DNA from: Mycolicibacterium arabiense
Lineage (GTDB): Bacteria > Actinomycetota > Actinomycetes > Mycobacteriales > Mycobacteriaceae
Assembly: GCF_010731815.2 (NCBI RefSeq)
Contig: NZ_AP022593.1
Span: forward strand, 5,704,001 to 5,768,000
Length of the DNA stretch: 64,000 bases
Direction of reading: 5' to 3'
Shown here: piece after piece, positions 11,015 to 19,754 of the stretch
How the letters are laid out: each line of letters starts with the position of its first letter
Position numbering within the stretch: the stretch's first letter is position 1
Made by a program: the position numbers and the translations under genes
Notes under the pieces: generated by a model
The model's database searches: none
What the model saw: the letters and a program-made list of their open reading frames with translations, nothing else
Told to the model about the DNA's origin: nothing

Positions 11015-11890
11015 CTACCCGCCGTGCTTGGCGACGTAGTCGGTCATCGTCTTGAGCTGGTAGCGGGAGACGTCGTGCGCGGACTCGTCCTCGGCGAACA
11101 CCGATGACACCATGACGGTGTCGTCGCGGTCGTAGAAGCCGATCTCGCCGAGGCCGCCGAAGAACTCCTCCCAGTCGACGTCGCCGTCACCGATCTTGAG
11201 GTGCTGGTGGACGCGCACGGGGTTGCCCGGCGGGTTGGTGATGTAGCGCAGACCATGGCTGCGATGATGGTCCATGGTGTCGGCGACGTGCACCAGGCGC
11301 AGCTTGTCGCCCGCGGCCCGGATGATGTCGCCCATCGCGCCGCCCATGTGGAAGGTGTGGCACGCGACGTAGACCATCCCGATGTTCGGCGAGTTGACGC
11401 CGCGGATGATCCGCAGCGCCTCCATGCCGTCCTCCACGAAGTCGTCCGGGTGCGGGTCGATCCGCACGTCGATGCCCTCGCGCTCGAAGATCGGCACCAG
11501 TTCCTCCATCGACCGGAAGAACGCCCGCTCGGACTCCTCGGCCTTCTCGGGCCTGCCGGAGAACTCGGTATTGATCACGTTCACGCCGAGGTCGACGGTG
11601 ATCTGGACGACGCGCTTCCAGTTGCGTACGGCTGCTTCCCGGGCGTCCTCGTCGGGGCCGGACCACCGCAGCACCGGCAGCACCGAGGCGATGCCGACAC
11701 CCGCGTCGGCGCAGGCCTTGCGGAACTGCGTGACGAGGGCGTCGTCCGCCCGGGGGTGGTTGAAGAACGGGATGAAGTCGCGGTGCGGGGTCAGCTGCAG
11801 GTACTCGTAGCCCAATTCCGCGACCAGAGCGGGGAGTTCGAGCAGCTCGTAGTCGTGATGGAAGGGCGTCGGATCCAGCGCGATCTTCAC
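11015..11890 (-). CDS. iolH: IolH-like sugar phosphate isomerase/epimerase
   Basis: The 291-residue TIM-barrel protein begins KIALDPTPFHH and continues with LTPHRDFIPFFNHP, the N-terminal pattern I recall for IolH of the Corynebacterium glutamicum inositol cluster. Metal ligands are likely in NTEFSG, RIDPHPDDF and HVADTMDHH. The GTG start at 11890 lies directly after the iolG stop (one base between), so translation is coupled. A longer open frame upstream is only overlap with iolG. IolH is needed with the other iol genes in corynebacteria, but its exact reaction is unclear; isomerisation of an inosose is the common suggestion. Confidence 0.88.
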   Translation of the reverse strand: MKIALDPTPFHHDYELLELPALVAELGYEYLQLTPHRDFIPFFNHPRADDALVTQFRKACADAGVGIASVLPVLRWSGPDEDAREAAVRNWKRVVQITVDLGVNVINTEFSGRPEKAEESERAFFRSMEELVPIFEREGIDVRIDPHPDDFVEDGMEALRIIRGVNSPNIGMVYVACHTFHMGGAMGDIIRAAGDKLRLVHVADTMDHHRSHGLRYITNPPGNPVRVHQHLKIGDGDVDWEEFFGGLGEIGFYDRDDTVMVSSVFAEDESAHDVSRYQLKTMTDYVAKHGG

Positions 11891-11891
11891 G

Positions 11892-12923
11892 TCACGCGCC
11901 CGGGATCGTCGCGCGATCCACCATCGACACCGCGACGGGCAGCCCGCTGTCGAGCGACTCGACGCCGGCCTCGCACACCGCGGCGGCGGCGTAGCCGTCC
12001 CACGCGCTCGGTCCATCGGTGAAGTCACCGGTGGCCGACCCACGGCGCACCGCGTCGACCCAGCGTTGGAACTCGGTGTCGTAGGCCTGGCCGAAGCGCT
12101 CGCGGAAGCCCGGGGTGAGCTGGCCGCCGCGCGTGCCGTCACTGCGGGTGCGCACCAGCCCGACGTCGAGTCCGATCATCGCGCTGCCCTTCTCGGCCAC
12201 GACCTCGGTCCGCACCTCGTAGGCGACGCCGGTGGTGACGAACAACTCGACGTCGACATGCCTGCCCGACGCGGTCCGCATGATGGCGATCTGCGGATCG
12301 GCCAAGCCCTCCGGCGCACCGGGACTGGCCGACGGCTTCACCATCTGGATGGAGGTGATCTCCTCGTCGAACAGGAACCGGGTGACGTCGACTTCGTGCA
12401 CCAGCGAGTCGCGCACCACCATCGCGCTGTCGAAGTACGGCGGCACCGCCGGATTGCGGTGCGCGCAGTGCAGCAGAAGGGCCCGCCCCAGCTCGCCCGA
12501 GGTCAACAGCGCCTTCAACTGCGCGTACTCGTGGTCGAAGCGGCGCATGAAGCCGACCTGGATCAGCCGCTTACCCAGTGCCGCTTCGCGTTTGACCACC
12601 TCGAGTGACGTCGCGACGTCGGTCGTCAGCGGCTTCTCGCACAGCACGGGCTTGCCGTGCTCGAGGCACGCCAGCAATTGCTTCTCGTGCGTGGGTCCGG
12701 GAGTGGCCAGCACGACGGCGTCGACGTCCGGATCGGCGATCGCGTCCAGCGGGTCGGCGATCGCGCGGCAACCGTCGATGCCCGAGGCGATCCGTTCGGC
12801 CTTCTCGGTCACGAAGTCGTTCACCACGGCGACGCGGGCGCCGGAGATCTTGGTGGTCAGCCGGGCGACGTGATCGGCGCCCATGACGCCGACGCCGAGA
12901 ACGGCCACACGCAAGTCAGACAT
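11892..12923 (-). CDS. iolG: Inositol 2-dehydrogenase IolG
   Basis: IolG oxidises myo-inositol to 2-keto-myo-inositol (scyllo-inosose) with NAD+, the first step of the pathway. The 343-residue Gfo/Idh/MocA protein has the N-terminal Rossmann motif VLGVGVMGADH, the catalytic-lysine motif CEKPLTTD near residue 95, and a VHEVDVTRFL segment that holds the conserved Asp/His region. The ATG at 12923 is used; upstream in-frame sequence overlaps the iolE gap and is not protein-like. It stands between iolE (30 bases upstream) and iolH, matching the order in C. glutamicum. Function is assigned from family and cluster. Confidence 0.93.
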   Translation of the reverse strand: MSDLRVAVLGVGVMGADHVARLTTKISGARVAVVNDFVTEKAERIASGIDGCRAIADPLDAIADPDVDAVVLATPGPTHEKQLLACLEHGKPVLCEKPLTTDVATSLEVVKREAALGKRLIQVGFMRRFDHEYAQLKALLTSGELGRALLLHCAHRNPAVPPYFDSAMVVRDSLVHEVDVTRFLFDEEITSIQMVKPSASPGAPEGLADPQIAIMRTASGRHVDVELFVTTGVAYEVRTEVVAEKGSAMIGLDVGLVRTRSDGTRGGQLTPGFRERFGQAYDTEFQRWVDAVRRGSATGDFTDGPSAWDGYAAAAVCEAGVESLDSGLPVAVSMVDRATIPGA

Positions 12924-12952
12924 GTCGATGGTCCTTATCAGTTGGAGCGGAG

Positions 12953-13873
12953 TCAGTTGAAGCGGACGGAGGGAACGCCGCACGACCCGAGGTACTTCTG
13001 GGTCCGCTGGGCGATGGGCAGGGGAGCGTCGGCCTCGCAGGGGTACATGTCCTGCTCCACGATGGCGAACACGTCGATGCCGAGCTTCTCGATCTCGGCC
13101 AGCAGCGGCGGCATGTCCGGAACGCCAAGCGGCGGTTCGATCATCGCGCCGAGTTTGACGGCCTCGCCGAACGGCAGGTCCTCGGCTTCGACCTTGGCGC
13201 GCACCTCGGGGTCGACCTGCTTGAGGTGCAGGTAGCCGATCCGCTCCGGGGCGCGACGGATGATCGCGATGTTGTCGCCACCGCAGTAGCTGATGTGGCC
13301 GGTGTCCAGACACAGGTTGACGAACTCGCCGTCGGTGCCGTCGAGGAATCGGTAGACGTGCTCCTCGGTGTCGACGTGGCTGTCCGCATGCGGGTGGTAT
13401 TGCGCACGGACGCCGTACTTCTCGTACATCGCCCTGCCGAGTTCGTTCATGCCGGTCGTCTTTTGGTGCCACTGCTCTGCCGTGAGGTTGCGGTCCTCCA
13501 GCACGGCGCCGGTGGACGGGTCACGCCACATCTCGGGGATGACGACGACGTGTTTGCCGCCGACTGCGGCGGTCAGCCTGGCGACGTCCTCGACCTGTGT
13601 CCACACCGAGTTCCACGAGTCGTCCCCGCGGGACACGGATTGGTGCAGGTGCTCGAACACCGTGCCCGCCGACAGCCTGAGCCCCCGCGCGGCGAGTTCG
13701 TCGGCGAGCTGCTTCGGGTCGGTGGGCAGGTAGCCGAACGGGCCCAGTTCGATCCACTCGTAGCCCGACGCTGCCACCTCGTCGAGGAATCGGGTATACG
13801 GCGTCTGCTGCGGGTCATGGGGGAACCACACTCCCCAGGAGTCGGGGGCGGATCCAACGAGTATGCGCGACAT
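12953..13873 (-). CDS. iolE: Inosose dehydratase IolE
   Basis: IolE removes water from scyllo-inosose to give 3D-trihydroxycyclohexane-1,2-dione, the second step. The 306-residue TIM-barrel product starts with SAPDSWGVWFPHDP, typical of actinobacterial IolE. It carries likely divalent-metal ligands in YHPHADSHVDTEEH, LCLDTGHISYCGGD and LHLKQVD. The ATG at 13873 is preceded by GGAGAGA. The open frame continues 44 codons upstream, but that part overlaps the iolD 3' end and reads as noise. It lies 23 bases after the iolD stop in one operon. Confidence 0.92.
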   Translation of the reverse strand: MSRILVGSAPDSWGVWFPHDPQQTPYTRFLDEVAASGYEWIELGPFGYLPTDPKQLADELAARGLRLSAGTVFEHLHQSVSRGDDSWNSVWTQVEDVARLTAAVGGKHVVVIPEMWRDPSTGAVLEDRNLTAEQWHQKTTGMNELGRAMYEKYGVRAQYHPHADSHVDTEEHVYRFLDGTDGEFVNLCLDTGHISYCGGDNIAIIRRAPERIGYLHLKQVDPEVRAKVEAEDLPFGEAVKLGAMIEPPLGVPDMPPLLAEIEKLGIDVFAIVEQDMYPCEADAPLPIAQRTQKYLGSCGVPSVRFN

Positions 13874-13896
13874 GGTGTTTGGGTATCTCTCCGCGA

Positions 13897-15840
13897 TCAG
13901 GACGGACGGATGTGGGGCCGCTGGATGGTCTTCCAGTCGGCATATCTCTGGTATGCGGTGCGGGTGGACTCGAGCTGCGACACCTCGCTGACCGGAACGT
14001 CCCACCAGGACTCGCTGTCCGGGGCGAAGATCAGCGGATCGGTTTCGACGTGGATCACGGTGGTGCGGTCGTTGGCCTTGGCCACCTTGACGGCGTCGCC
14101 GAACTCTGCCGCGGTCGCGACCTTGATGACCTCGGCGCCGAGGCTGGCCGCGTTGGCGGCGAGGTCGACGGGCAGCTTGTCGCCGTCGAGCCTGCCGTCG
14201 TCGCTGCGATAGCGGTACGCGGTGCCGAACCGCTGGGACCCCAGCGACTCGGAGAGCCCACCGATGGAGGCGAAGCCGTGGTTCTGCACCAGGACGACGA
14301 TGACCTTGATGCCCTCCTGCACGGCGGTCACCAGCTCGGTGGCCATCATCAGATAGGACCCGTCGCCGACCATGACGAACACGTCGCGGGAGTCGTCGGC
14401 CATCCGCACGCCGAGCCCGCCTGCGATCTCGTAGCCCATGCAGGAGTAGCCGTATTCCACGTGGTAGCCCTTGGGGTCACGCGTCCGCCACAGCTTGTGC
14501 AGGTCGCCGGGCATCGAGCCCGCGGCGCACACGACGACGTCGCGTGGATCGCTCAGCGTGTTGGCCAGTCCGATCACCTGGTTCTGGTTCAGCGCGACCC
14601 CGTCATCGACCGCGTAGGCCGCGGACACGGTGTCGTCCCACTCGGCGGCGAGGGCGGCGGTGCGGTCGCGGTAGTCGGCGTCGACCGAGTAGTCGCCGAG
14701 GGCCTCGCGCAGCGCGTCGATCGCCTCGCGGGCATCGGCGACGACGCTGATGCCGCCCTGCTTCACCGAGTCCAGCGATGCCACGTTCACGTTGACGAAC
14801 CTGACGTCGGGATTGGTGAAGGCCGTGCGGGATGCGGACGTGAAGTCGCTGTAGCGGGTACCGATCCCGATGACGACGTCGGCGTCGGTGGCCAGCGCGT
14901 TGGCAGCCGTGGTGCCGGTCGAACCGATCGCGCCCATGCACTGCGGATGGTCGTAGCGCAGTGCGCCCTTGCCCGCCTGGCTCGTCGCGACGGGTATGCC
15001 GGTCTGCTCGCATAACGCCGCGAGTGCATCGGTGGCACCGGAGTAGACGACGCCACCACCGGCGACGATCAGCGGCGTGCGCGCGGAGCGGATCGCGTCG
15101 GCTGCGCGCGCGATCACCGAACGCTCCGGCAGCGGCCGTGCCACGTGCCAGGTGCGTTCGGCGAACAGGGATTCCGGCCAGTCGTGTGCCTCGGCCTGGA
15201 CGTCCTGCGGTATCGCGACGGTGGCGGCACCGGTCTCGACGGGGTCGGTCAGGACCCGCATGGCGCCGAGCAGTGCGGCGGGCAGCTGCTCGGGCCGCCA
15301 CACCCGGTCGAAGTATCGCGACAGCGGCTTGAACGCGTCATTGACCGTGACGTCGCCGCTGGATGGGAGTTCGAGTTCCTGCAGCACCGGGGAACTCACG
15401 CGGGTGGCGAAGGTGTCGGCGGGCAGGAGCAGCACCGGCAACCGGTTGATGGTGGCGAGTGCGGCGCCGGTGAGCATGTTGGTGGCGCCGGGACCGACGC
15501 TCGCGGTGACGGCCCACGCCTGCAGCCGGTCCTTCTGCCGCGCGTAGGCGACCGCGCTGTGCACCATGGCCTGTTCGTTGCGGCCGAGCACGTAGGGGAG
15601 CAGCGGCTCGGTCCCTGCGTCGAGGGCGGTGACTTCGTCCTCGAGGAGCGCCTGGCCGAGCCCCGCGACGTTGCCGTGGCCGAAGATGCCGAAGCAGCCC
15701 GCGAAGAACTTGGTCCGCTCGCCGTCGCGCTCGACGTACTGCTTGCCGAGGAAGCGAATGCAGGCCTGTGCCACGGTGAGTCGGACCGTCGGCTCGCGGT
15801 CGGGCGTCTTCTCGGCCCGCTTCGGTGCGGTGGAGACCAT
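13897..15840 (-). CDS. iolD: 3D-(3,5/4)-trihydroxycyclohexane-1,2-dione acylhydrolase IolD
   Basis: IolD opens the carbocyclic ring of the diketone to 5-deoxy-glucuronate. The 647-residue protein is a thiamine-diphosphate enzyme with the three expected parts. The N-terminal Pyr domain contains FGIFGHGNVAGLGQAL and the EQAMVH-type activating glutamate. The middle domain contains IVAGGGVVYSG. The C-terminal PP domain contains the ThDP/Mg motif VGDGSYLMM...QNHGF near residue 488. Length is normal for IolD (about 640). The gene starts 4 bases after the iolB stop. Family and context agree, so the call is firm. Confidence 0.95.
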   Translation of the reverse strand: MVSTAPKRAEKTPDREPTVRLTVAQACIRFLGKQYVERDGERTKFFAGCFGIFGHGNVAGLGQALLEDEVTALDAGTEPLLPYVLGRNEQAMVHSAVAYARQKDRLQAWAVTASVGPGATNMLTGAALATINRLPVLLLPADTFATRVSSPVLQELELPSSGDVTVNDAFKPLSRYFDRVWRPEQLPAALLGAMRVLTDPVETGAATVAIPQDVQAEAHDWPESLFAERTWHVARPLPERSVIARAADAIRSARTPLIVAGGGVVYSGATDALAALCEQTGIPVATSQAGKGALRYDHPQCMGAIGSTGTTAANALATDADVVIGIGTRYSDFTSASRTAFTNPDVRFVNVNVASLDSVKQGGISVVADAREAIDALREALGDYSVDADYRDRTAALAAEWDDTVSAAYAVDDGVALNQNQVIGLANTLSDPRDVVVCAAGSMPGDLHKLWRTRDPKGYHVEYGYSCMGYEIAGGLGVRMADDSRDVFVMVGDGSYLMMATELVTAVQEGIKVIVVLVQNHGFASIGGLSESLGSQRFGTAYRYRSDDGRLDGDKLPVDLAANAASLGAEVIKVATAAEFGDAVKVAKANDRTTVIHVETDPLIFAPDSESWWDVPVSEVSQLESTRTAYQRYADWKTIQRPHIRPS

Positions 15841-15843
15841 GGG

Positions 15844-16707
15844 TCAGGCTCCTGTCTCGTGTAGGGGTAGGCGGGGGTCTATCGGCTGGTCGTCCCAGGT
15901 GCCGCGGAGCCAGGCGTGCTCCGGGTCGTCGACGATCTTCCAGGCGCGTTCGTCGCCGGGTCCGGCCATGACGTTGAGGTAGTACATGTGGTAGCCGGGC
16001 GCAGCGACCGACGGTCCGTGGTAGCCGTGGGGGACCAGCACGACGTCGCCGGTGCGGACCTCCTCGAGGACCTCGATCGGACGCTCCGGGGTGCCGTACA
16101 CCCGGTGATAGCCGAAGCCGCGGCTGCCGTCTGGGCCTGCCTGGATCTCGAAGTAGTAGATCTCCTCGAGTTCGCTTTGGGTCGGCGTGTTCTCGTCGTG
16201 CTTGTGCGCCGGGTAGCTCGACCAGTTCCCGCCCGGCGTGATCACCTCGCAGGCGATCAGCGAGTCGGCGCCGAAGACGCCTGCGGTGCCGAAGTTGTGC
16301 ACCTGCCTGCTGCAGTTGCCGGTGCCGCGCAACTCGACCGAGACGTCGGCGGCCGCGACCCGCCGGTTCGGGAATGCACGCTTGGCGCGGGCGCCGCAGA
16401 TCGCGAAGCGACCCGTGCCGGTGATCGAGTAGGACTGGTCGATGCCGAGGTACACCATGTCCGACGGCCCGTCGAACACCGATGCCCGCGGCGACAATTC
16501 GAAGGTCTCACCGGCGCACTCGACGGTGCCGCCGCCGGCCAGCGGCAGGATCATGACCTCGGTGCCACCGGTGTGCAGTTCTCGTCGCGAGTCGTCGAGT
16601 TCGAGCACCTGCAGTGAGGACTCGGTCCAGCCGGCCGACTCGGGTGTGATGTCGACGGCGAACGGCGGTTCGGCACTGCGCGCGGGAATGTACAGGTCGC
16701 TGTGCAT
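15844..16707 (-). CDS. iolB: 5-deoxy-glucuronate isomerase IolB
   Basis: IolB isomerises 5-deoxy-glucuronate to 2-deoxy-5-keto-gluconate. The 287-residue bicupin has the metal-binding segment YPAHKHDENTP near residue 171, the glutamate-rich ELEEIYYFEIQAG after it, and the C-terminal VPHGYHGPSVAAPGYHMYY with two histidines. These are the family hallmarks. It lies between the Cgl0159-like gene (33 bases upstream) and iolD (3 bases downstream). Confidence 0.95.
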   Translation of the reverse strand: MHSDLYIPARSAEPPFAVDITPESAGWTESSLQVLELDDSRRELHTGGTEVMILPLAGGGTVECAGETFELSPRASVFDGPSDMVYLGIDQSYSITGTGRFAICGARAKRAFPNRRVAAADVSVELRGTGNCSRQVHNFGTAGVFGADSLIACEVITPGGNWSSYPAHKHDENTPTQSELEEIYYFEIQAGPDGSRGFGYHRVYGTPERPIEVLEEVRTGDVVLVPHGYHGPSVAAPGYHMYYLNVMAGPGDERAWKIVDDPEHAWLRGTWDDQPIDPRLPLHETGA

Positions 16708-16740
16708 GTCAACGTCCCCCGTCGTTTCGCTCGCCCATGG

Positions 16741-17646
16741 TCAGCGCACCATCGCGACGGCGGTGGCGACGGCGGCCGCCACGTCGTCGTTGGACGGGTA
16801 GAGCAGGGTGCGGCCGACGATGAGCCCGCGCACCGATGGCAGCCCGAGCGCCTTCTCCCAGCTCGCGAACGCCTCGTCGGCGTCGGTGGGATCGCCGCCC
16901 AGCAGCAGCGTCGGCATGGTCGTCGCCTCCATGACGCGGTCCATCTCGTCGACGACTGGAAGCTTCATCCAGGTGTACGCCGACGTGGAGCCGAGCCCCT
17001 GGCCGATGTGGATGGACTTGATCACGGCGTCGGGGGAGAGGTCGTTGCGGACCTTGCCGTTCACCCGGCTCGACATGAACGGCTCCACCATCGCGATGAG
17101 GCCGTGTGCGGCCAGTTCGTCGACCGCCTGGGCGCACGCCGTCATCGTGTTGACTGTGCCCGGGTCGTCGAGGTTGATGCGGCACAGCATCTTTCCGCCG
17201 TTCATCCGCGCCGCCGCCGTGGAGGCGGCCGTGGCCGCGGTCATGCGGTCGTCGAGTTCGAACACCGAGCCGGCCAGCCCGCCGCGGTTGAACGACGAGA
17301 ACACCACCTTGTCCTCCAGCGCCCCGAGCAGTACGAGGTCGTCGAGGATGTCGGAGGTCGCCAGCACGCCGTCCACCCCGGGGTCGGCGAGCGCGGCGCG
17401 CAGCCGGTCCAGTAGGTCGACGCGGTTGTTCATGGCGGTCGGCCGCGCGCCGACCGCGAGCGCGCCGCGGGCGGGGTGGTCGGCGGCGACGATCATCAAC
17501 CGGCCGTCACCGCGAACGGTCGGCCGGCTGCTGCGGGCCTGCCACGCCTTGGCGACGGCGCCGGGGTCGGCGGCGCGCACCTCGGTGACCGCGGCGTAGT
17601 CCGCGCACATGGGACGAGCCAAGGGAGTGTGCGTCACGTCAGACAT
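16741..17646 (-). CDS. Cgl0159-family (beta/alpha)8 protein, candidate DKGP aldolase
   Basis: The 301-residue product resembles the C. glutamicum protein Cgl0159 (cg0198), which is encoded in that organism's iol cluster between iolC and iolA. It has a class-I-aldolase-like barrel: LMIVAADHPARGAL near residue 50, a lysine in SRVNGKVRND, and TWMKLPVV with a lysine on a late strand that could be the Schiff-base residue. The gene start overlaps the iolC stop by 8 bases. No separate iolJ aldolase is present, so this is the best local candidate for splitting 2-deoxy-5-keto-gluconate-6-phosphate into dihydroxyacetone phosphate and malonate semialdehyde. That role is inference, not established. Confidence 0.82.
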   Translation of the reverse strand: MSDVTHTPLARPMCADYAAVTEVRAADPGAVAKAWQARSSRPTVRGDGRLMIVAADHPARGALAVGARPTAMNNRVDLLDRLRAALADPGVDGVLATSDILDDLVLLGALEDKVVFSSFNRGGLAGSVFELDDRMTAATAASTAAARMNGGKMLCRINLDDPGTVNTMTACAQAVDELAAHGLIAMVEPFMSSRVNGKVRNDLSPDAVIKSIHIGQGLGSTSAYTWMKLPVVDEMDRVMEATTMPTLLLGGDPTDADEAFASWEKALGLPSVRGLIVGRTLLYPSNDDVAAAVATAVAMVR

Positions 17647-18610
17647 TGACGGCCTCCACGGCAGTCTGTTCGGCGAGTGCGGCGACCTCGGCGGTGGTGG
17701 GCATCGCCGTCGAGCACTCGAGCCGGGTCGCCACGATGGCGCCGGCGGCGTTGGCGTAGCGCAACGTCTTCTCCAGTGGCCATCCGCGCAAGAGTCCGTG
17801 AATCAGGCTGCCCCCGAATGCGTCTCCTGCACCGAGGCCGTTGACGACGTCGACGTCGTTGGGCGCCACGGTGACCGAGCTGTGCCGCGTCTTGCCGAGC
17901 ACGCCCCGGGGGCCCTGCTTGACGATGGCCAGTTCGACGCCCAGATCGAGTAGGGCCTCGGCGGCCTTGCGCGGGTTCGACTCGCCGACGGCGATCTCGC
18001 ACTCCTCGCGGTTGCCGACGGCGACCGTGACCTGACCCAGTGCCCGTTGAACCTGCTCGGTCGCGGCGGCCGGCGTCGCCCAGAACATCGGGCGGTAGTC
18101 GAGATCGAGCACCGTCAGCGGACGCCGTTCGCGGGCAGCCCACGCCGCGAAGTGCGCACTGCGACTGGGCTCCTCCGACAGACCGGTCACGGTCGACCAG
18201 TAGAGCCGCGCGTTGCGGATCGCGTTGAGATCGAGTTCGTCGGGGCGGATCTGTAGGTCCGGTGCGGACGGCTTGCGGTAGAAGTACAGCGGGAAGTGGT
18301 CCGGCGGGAAGATCTCGCAGAACGTGACCGGCGTTGGGTATTCGCCGTGCACGGTCACGAAGCGGTCGTCGACGCCCAGCCTGGTCAGTTCGGCGCGCAC
18401 GTAGCGGCCGAACGGGTCCGACCCGACGCCGGAGATCAGCGCGGTGCGATTGCCGAGCCGGGCCGCGGCGACGGCGACGTTGGCCGCGCTGCCGCCGAGG
18501 AACTTGCCGAAGGTCTCGACGTCCTCCAGTCCGACCCCCGTCTGCAGGGGATAGACGTCGACGCCGCTGCGCCCGATGGCGACGACGTCGAACGGTTCCG
18601 TGCTGGTCAA
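17639..18610 (-). CDS. iolC: 5-dehydro-2-deoxygluconokinase IolC
   Basis: IolC phosphorylates 2-deoxy-5-keto-gluconate with ATP. The product is a PfkB-family kinase with the substrate-side GGSAANVAVAAARLG near residue 31 and the ATP/anion-hole signature NGLGAGDAFGGSLIHG near residue 241. I chose the TTG at 18610 (323 residues), which has a GGGAG ribosome site. The longer TTG at 18676 falls exactly on a TTGACA promoter hexamer and adds a non-family extension. It is the first gene of the minus-strand iol operon, divergent from the GntR regulator, with a candidate IolR site in between. Confidence 0.93.
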   Translation of the reverse strand: MTSTEPFDVVAIGRSGVDVYPLQTGVGLEDVETFGKFLGGSAANVAVAAARLGNRTALISGVGSDPFGRYVRAELTRLGVDDRFVTVHGEYPTPVTFCEIFPPDHFPLYFYRKPSAPDLQIRPDELDLNAIRNARLYWSTVTGLSEEPSRSAHFAAWAARERRPLTVLDLDYRPMFWATPAAATEQVQRALGQVTVAVGNREECEIAVGESNPRKAAEALLDLGVELAIVKQGPRGVLGKTRHSSVTVAPNDVDVVNGLGAGDAFGGSLIHGLLRGWPLEKTLRYANAAGAIVATRLECSTAMPTTAEVAALAEQTAVEAVNV

Positions 18611-18670
18611 TTTGGCTCCCAGGATGGTGGGCGATGGTTGTCTACGACTGTGCCTCGCGTCACTCCGCGC

Positions 18671-18676
18671 TGTCAA
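18671..18676 (-). promoter_or_regulatory. -35 hexamer of the iolC operon promoter
   Basis: Read on the minus strand this is a perfect TTGACA. An 18-base spacer leads to CACAGT, a weak -10. Transcription would begin about 30 bases before the TTG start chosen for iolC. The -10 assignment is uncertain. Confidence 0.5.
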
Positions 18677-18681
18677 TAGTT

Positions 18682-18691
18682 TGTCCTGACA
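18682..18691 (+). promoter_or_regulatory. Candidate IolR operator in the iolC-iolR gap
   Basis: TGTCCTGACA fits all ten positions of the C. glutamicum IolR motif KGWCHTRACA, as I recall it. It lies 5 bases from the iolC -35 hexamer and just before a plausible promoter for the regulator (CTGACT at 18694, spacer 17, extended -10 TATCGT at 18717). One site could control both directions. Confidence 0.65.
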
Positions 18692-18762
18692 TTCTGACTT
18701 GCGATCATGTCGGTGTTATCGTGCAGCTACCCTTCTGGTCAAGGCCCTAGATCGGAGCAGAC

Positions 18763-19494
18763 GTGCCCATAGCGGTTGATATCGACAGGTCCAGCCCGGT
18801 TCCGCTCTACCACCAACTGGCACAGGCGATCGAGGCCGCGATCCGCGATGGCGAACTGGCTCCCGGTGACCGCTTCGAGAACGAACTCGCGTTGGCCAGC
18901 CGACTCTCGCTGTCGCGGCCCACGACGCGGCGCGCGATCCAGGAGCTGGTCGACAAGGGTCTGCTGGTTCGCAAGCGTGGCGTCGGAACGCAGGTGGTGC
19001 AGAACCCGGTTCACCGTCGCGTCGAGCTGACGAGCCTCTTCGACGACCTGGCCCGTGCCGGTCAGCAGCCCACCACCGACCTGCTCGACTATCGCCGCAT
19101 CACCGTCGACGAGGAGATCGCCGTCGAGCTGAACCTGAAGATCGACTCGGAGGTCGTGACGATCCAGCGGCTTCGCTGCGCCAACGGCGAACCGCTCGCG
19201 GTGATGACGAACTACCTTCCCGCGGAACTGGCGCCGGGCCCAGAGGAACTCGAGGCCAGCGGCCTCTATCAGGCGCTGCGGGCCCGCGGCATACACATCC
19301 GGCTGGCGCGCCAGCGGATCGGCGCCAAACCTGCGACCAAGCCGGAGGCGAAACTGCTCGGCGAGAAGCCCGGCGCGCCGCTGCTGACCATGAGCCGCAC
19401 CGCATTCGACGACTCGGGCCGGGCGGTCGAGTTCGGTAGTCACTGCTATCGCGCTTCCCGCTACTACTTCGAGACCACGCTGGTGGATCGCTGA
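18763..19494 (+). CDS. iolR: GntR/HutC-family regulator of inositol genes (IolR-like)
   Basis: The 243-residue protein has an N-terminal winged-helix GntR domain (about residues 12-75) that includes ELALASRLSLSRPTTRRAIQ and GLLVRKRGVGTQV. A UTRA ligand-binding domain follows (residues about 95-235), ending FGSHCYRASRYYFE. It is divergent from iolC and upstream of the ABC importer, the position of IolR in C. glutamicum, where it represses inositol genes. Two matches to the IolR motif flank this gene. The GTG at 18763 follows GGAG. The ligand is unknown; an inositol-pathway intermediate is likely. Confidence 0.88.
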   Translation: MPIAVDIDRSSPVPLYHQLAQAIEAAIRDGELAPGDRFENELALASRLSLSRPTTRRAIQELVDKGLLVRKRGVGTQVVQNPVHRRVELTSLFDDLARAGQQPTTDLLDYRRITVDEEIAVELNLKIDSEVVTIQRLRCANGEPLAVMTNYLPAELAPGPEELEASGLYQALRARGIHIRLARQRIGAKPATKPEAKLLGEKPGAPLLTMSRTAFDDSGRAVEFGSHCYRASRYYFETTLVDR

Positions 19495-19630
19495 GGCTCG
19501 GCTTGCCAACCGCGCCGGTGCCGCGCATTTCCTGACGCACTCACCCAGCTTTGGTTCTCCCGCTGTCCGGCCGTCCCCGCGGTTCGAACGTGCTGGGCCG
19601 ATGCGCAGAAAGTTTGACCTGCAGTCCGAA

Positions 19631-19640
19631 TGTCCTAACA
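19631..19640 (+). promoter_or_regulatory. Candidate IolR operator before the ABC importer
   Basis: TGTCCTAACA is a second full match to KGWCHTRACA. It ends 5 bases before a TTGACT -35 hexamer at 19646. A -10 could be TTACAT at 19669 (spacer 17). The same arrangement relative to a -35 box is seen at the iolC promoter, which supports joint control. Confidence 0.65.
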
Positions 19641-19754
19641 AAGTCTTGACTTTCCGGTGTGAGCCGTATTACATCACCGGTGAGGCGTGTCGCAGCGCAC
19701 GGTCCCATCGGATCGACGACGCGGCCCGGCGGTGTCGAGACAAGGAGACAGACA

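Noticed and set aside
18611..18676. N-terminal extension of iolC to the TTG at 18676
   Set aside because: The extension overlaps a perfect TTGACA hexamer and adds residues unlike the kinase family; the TTG at 18610 has a ribosome site.
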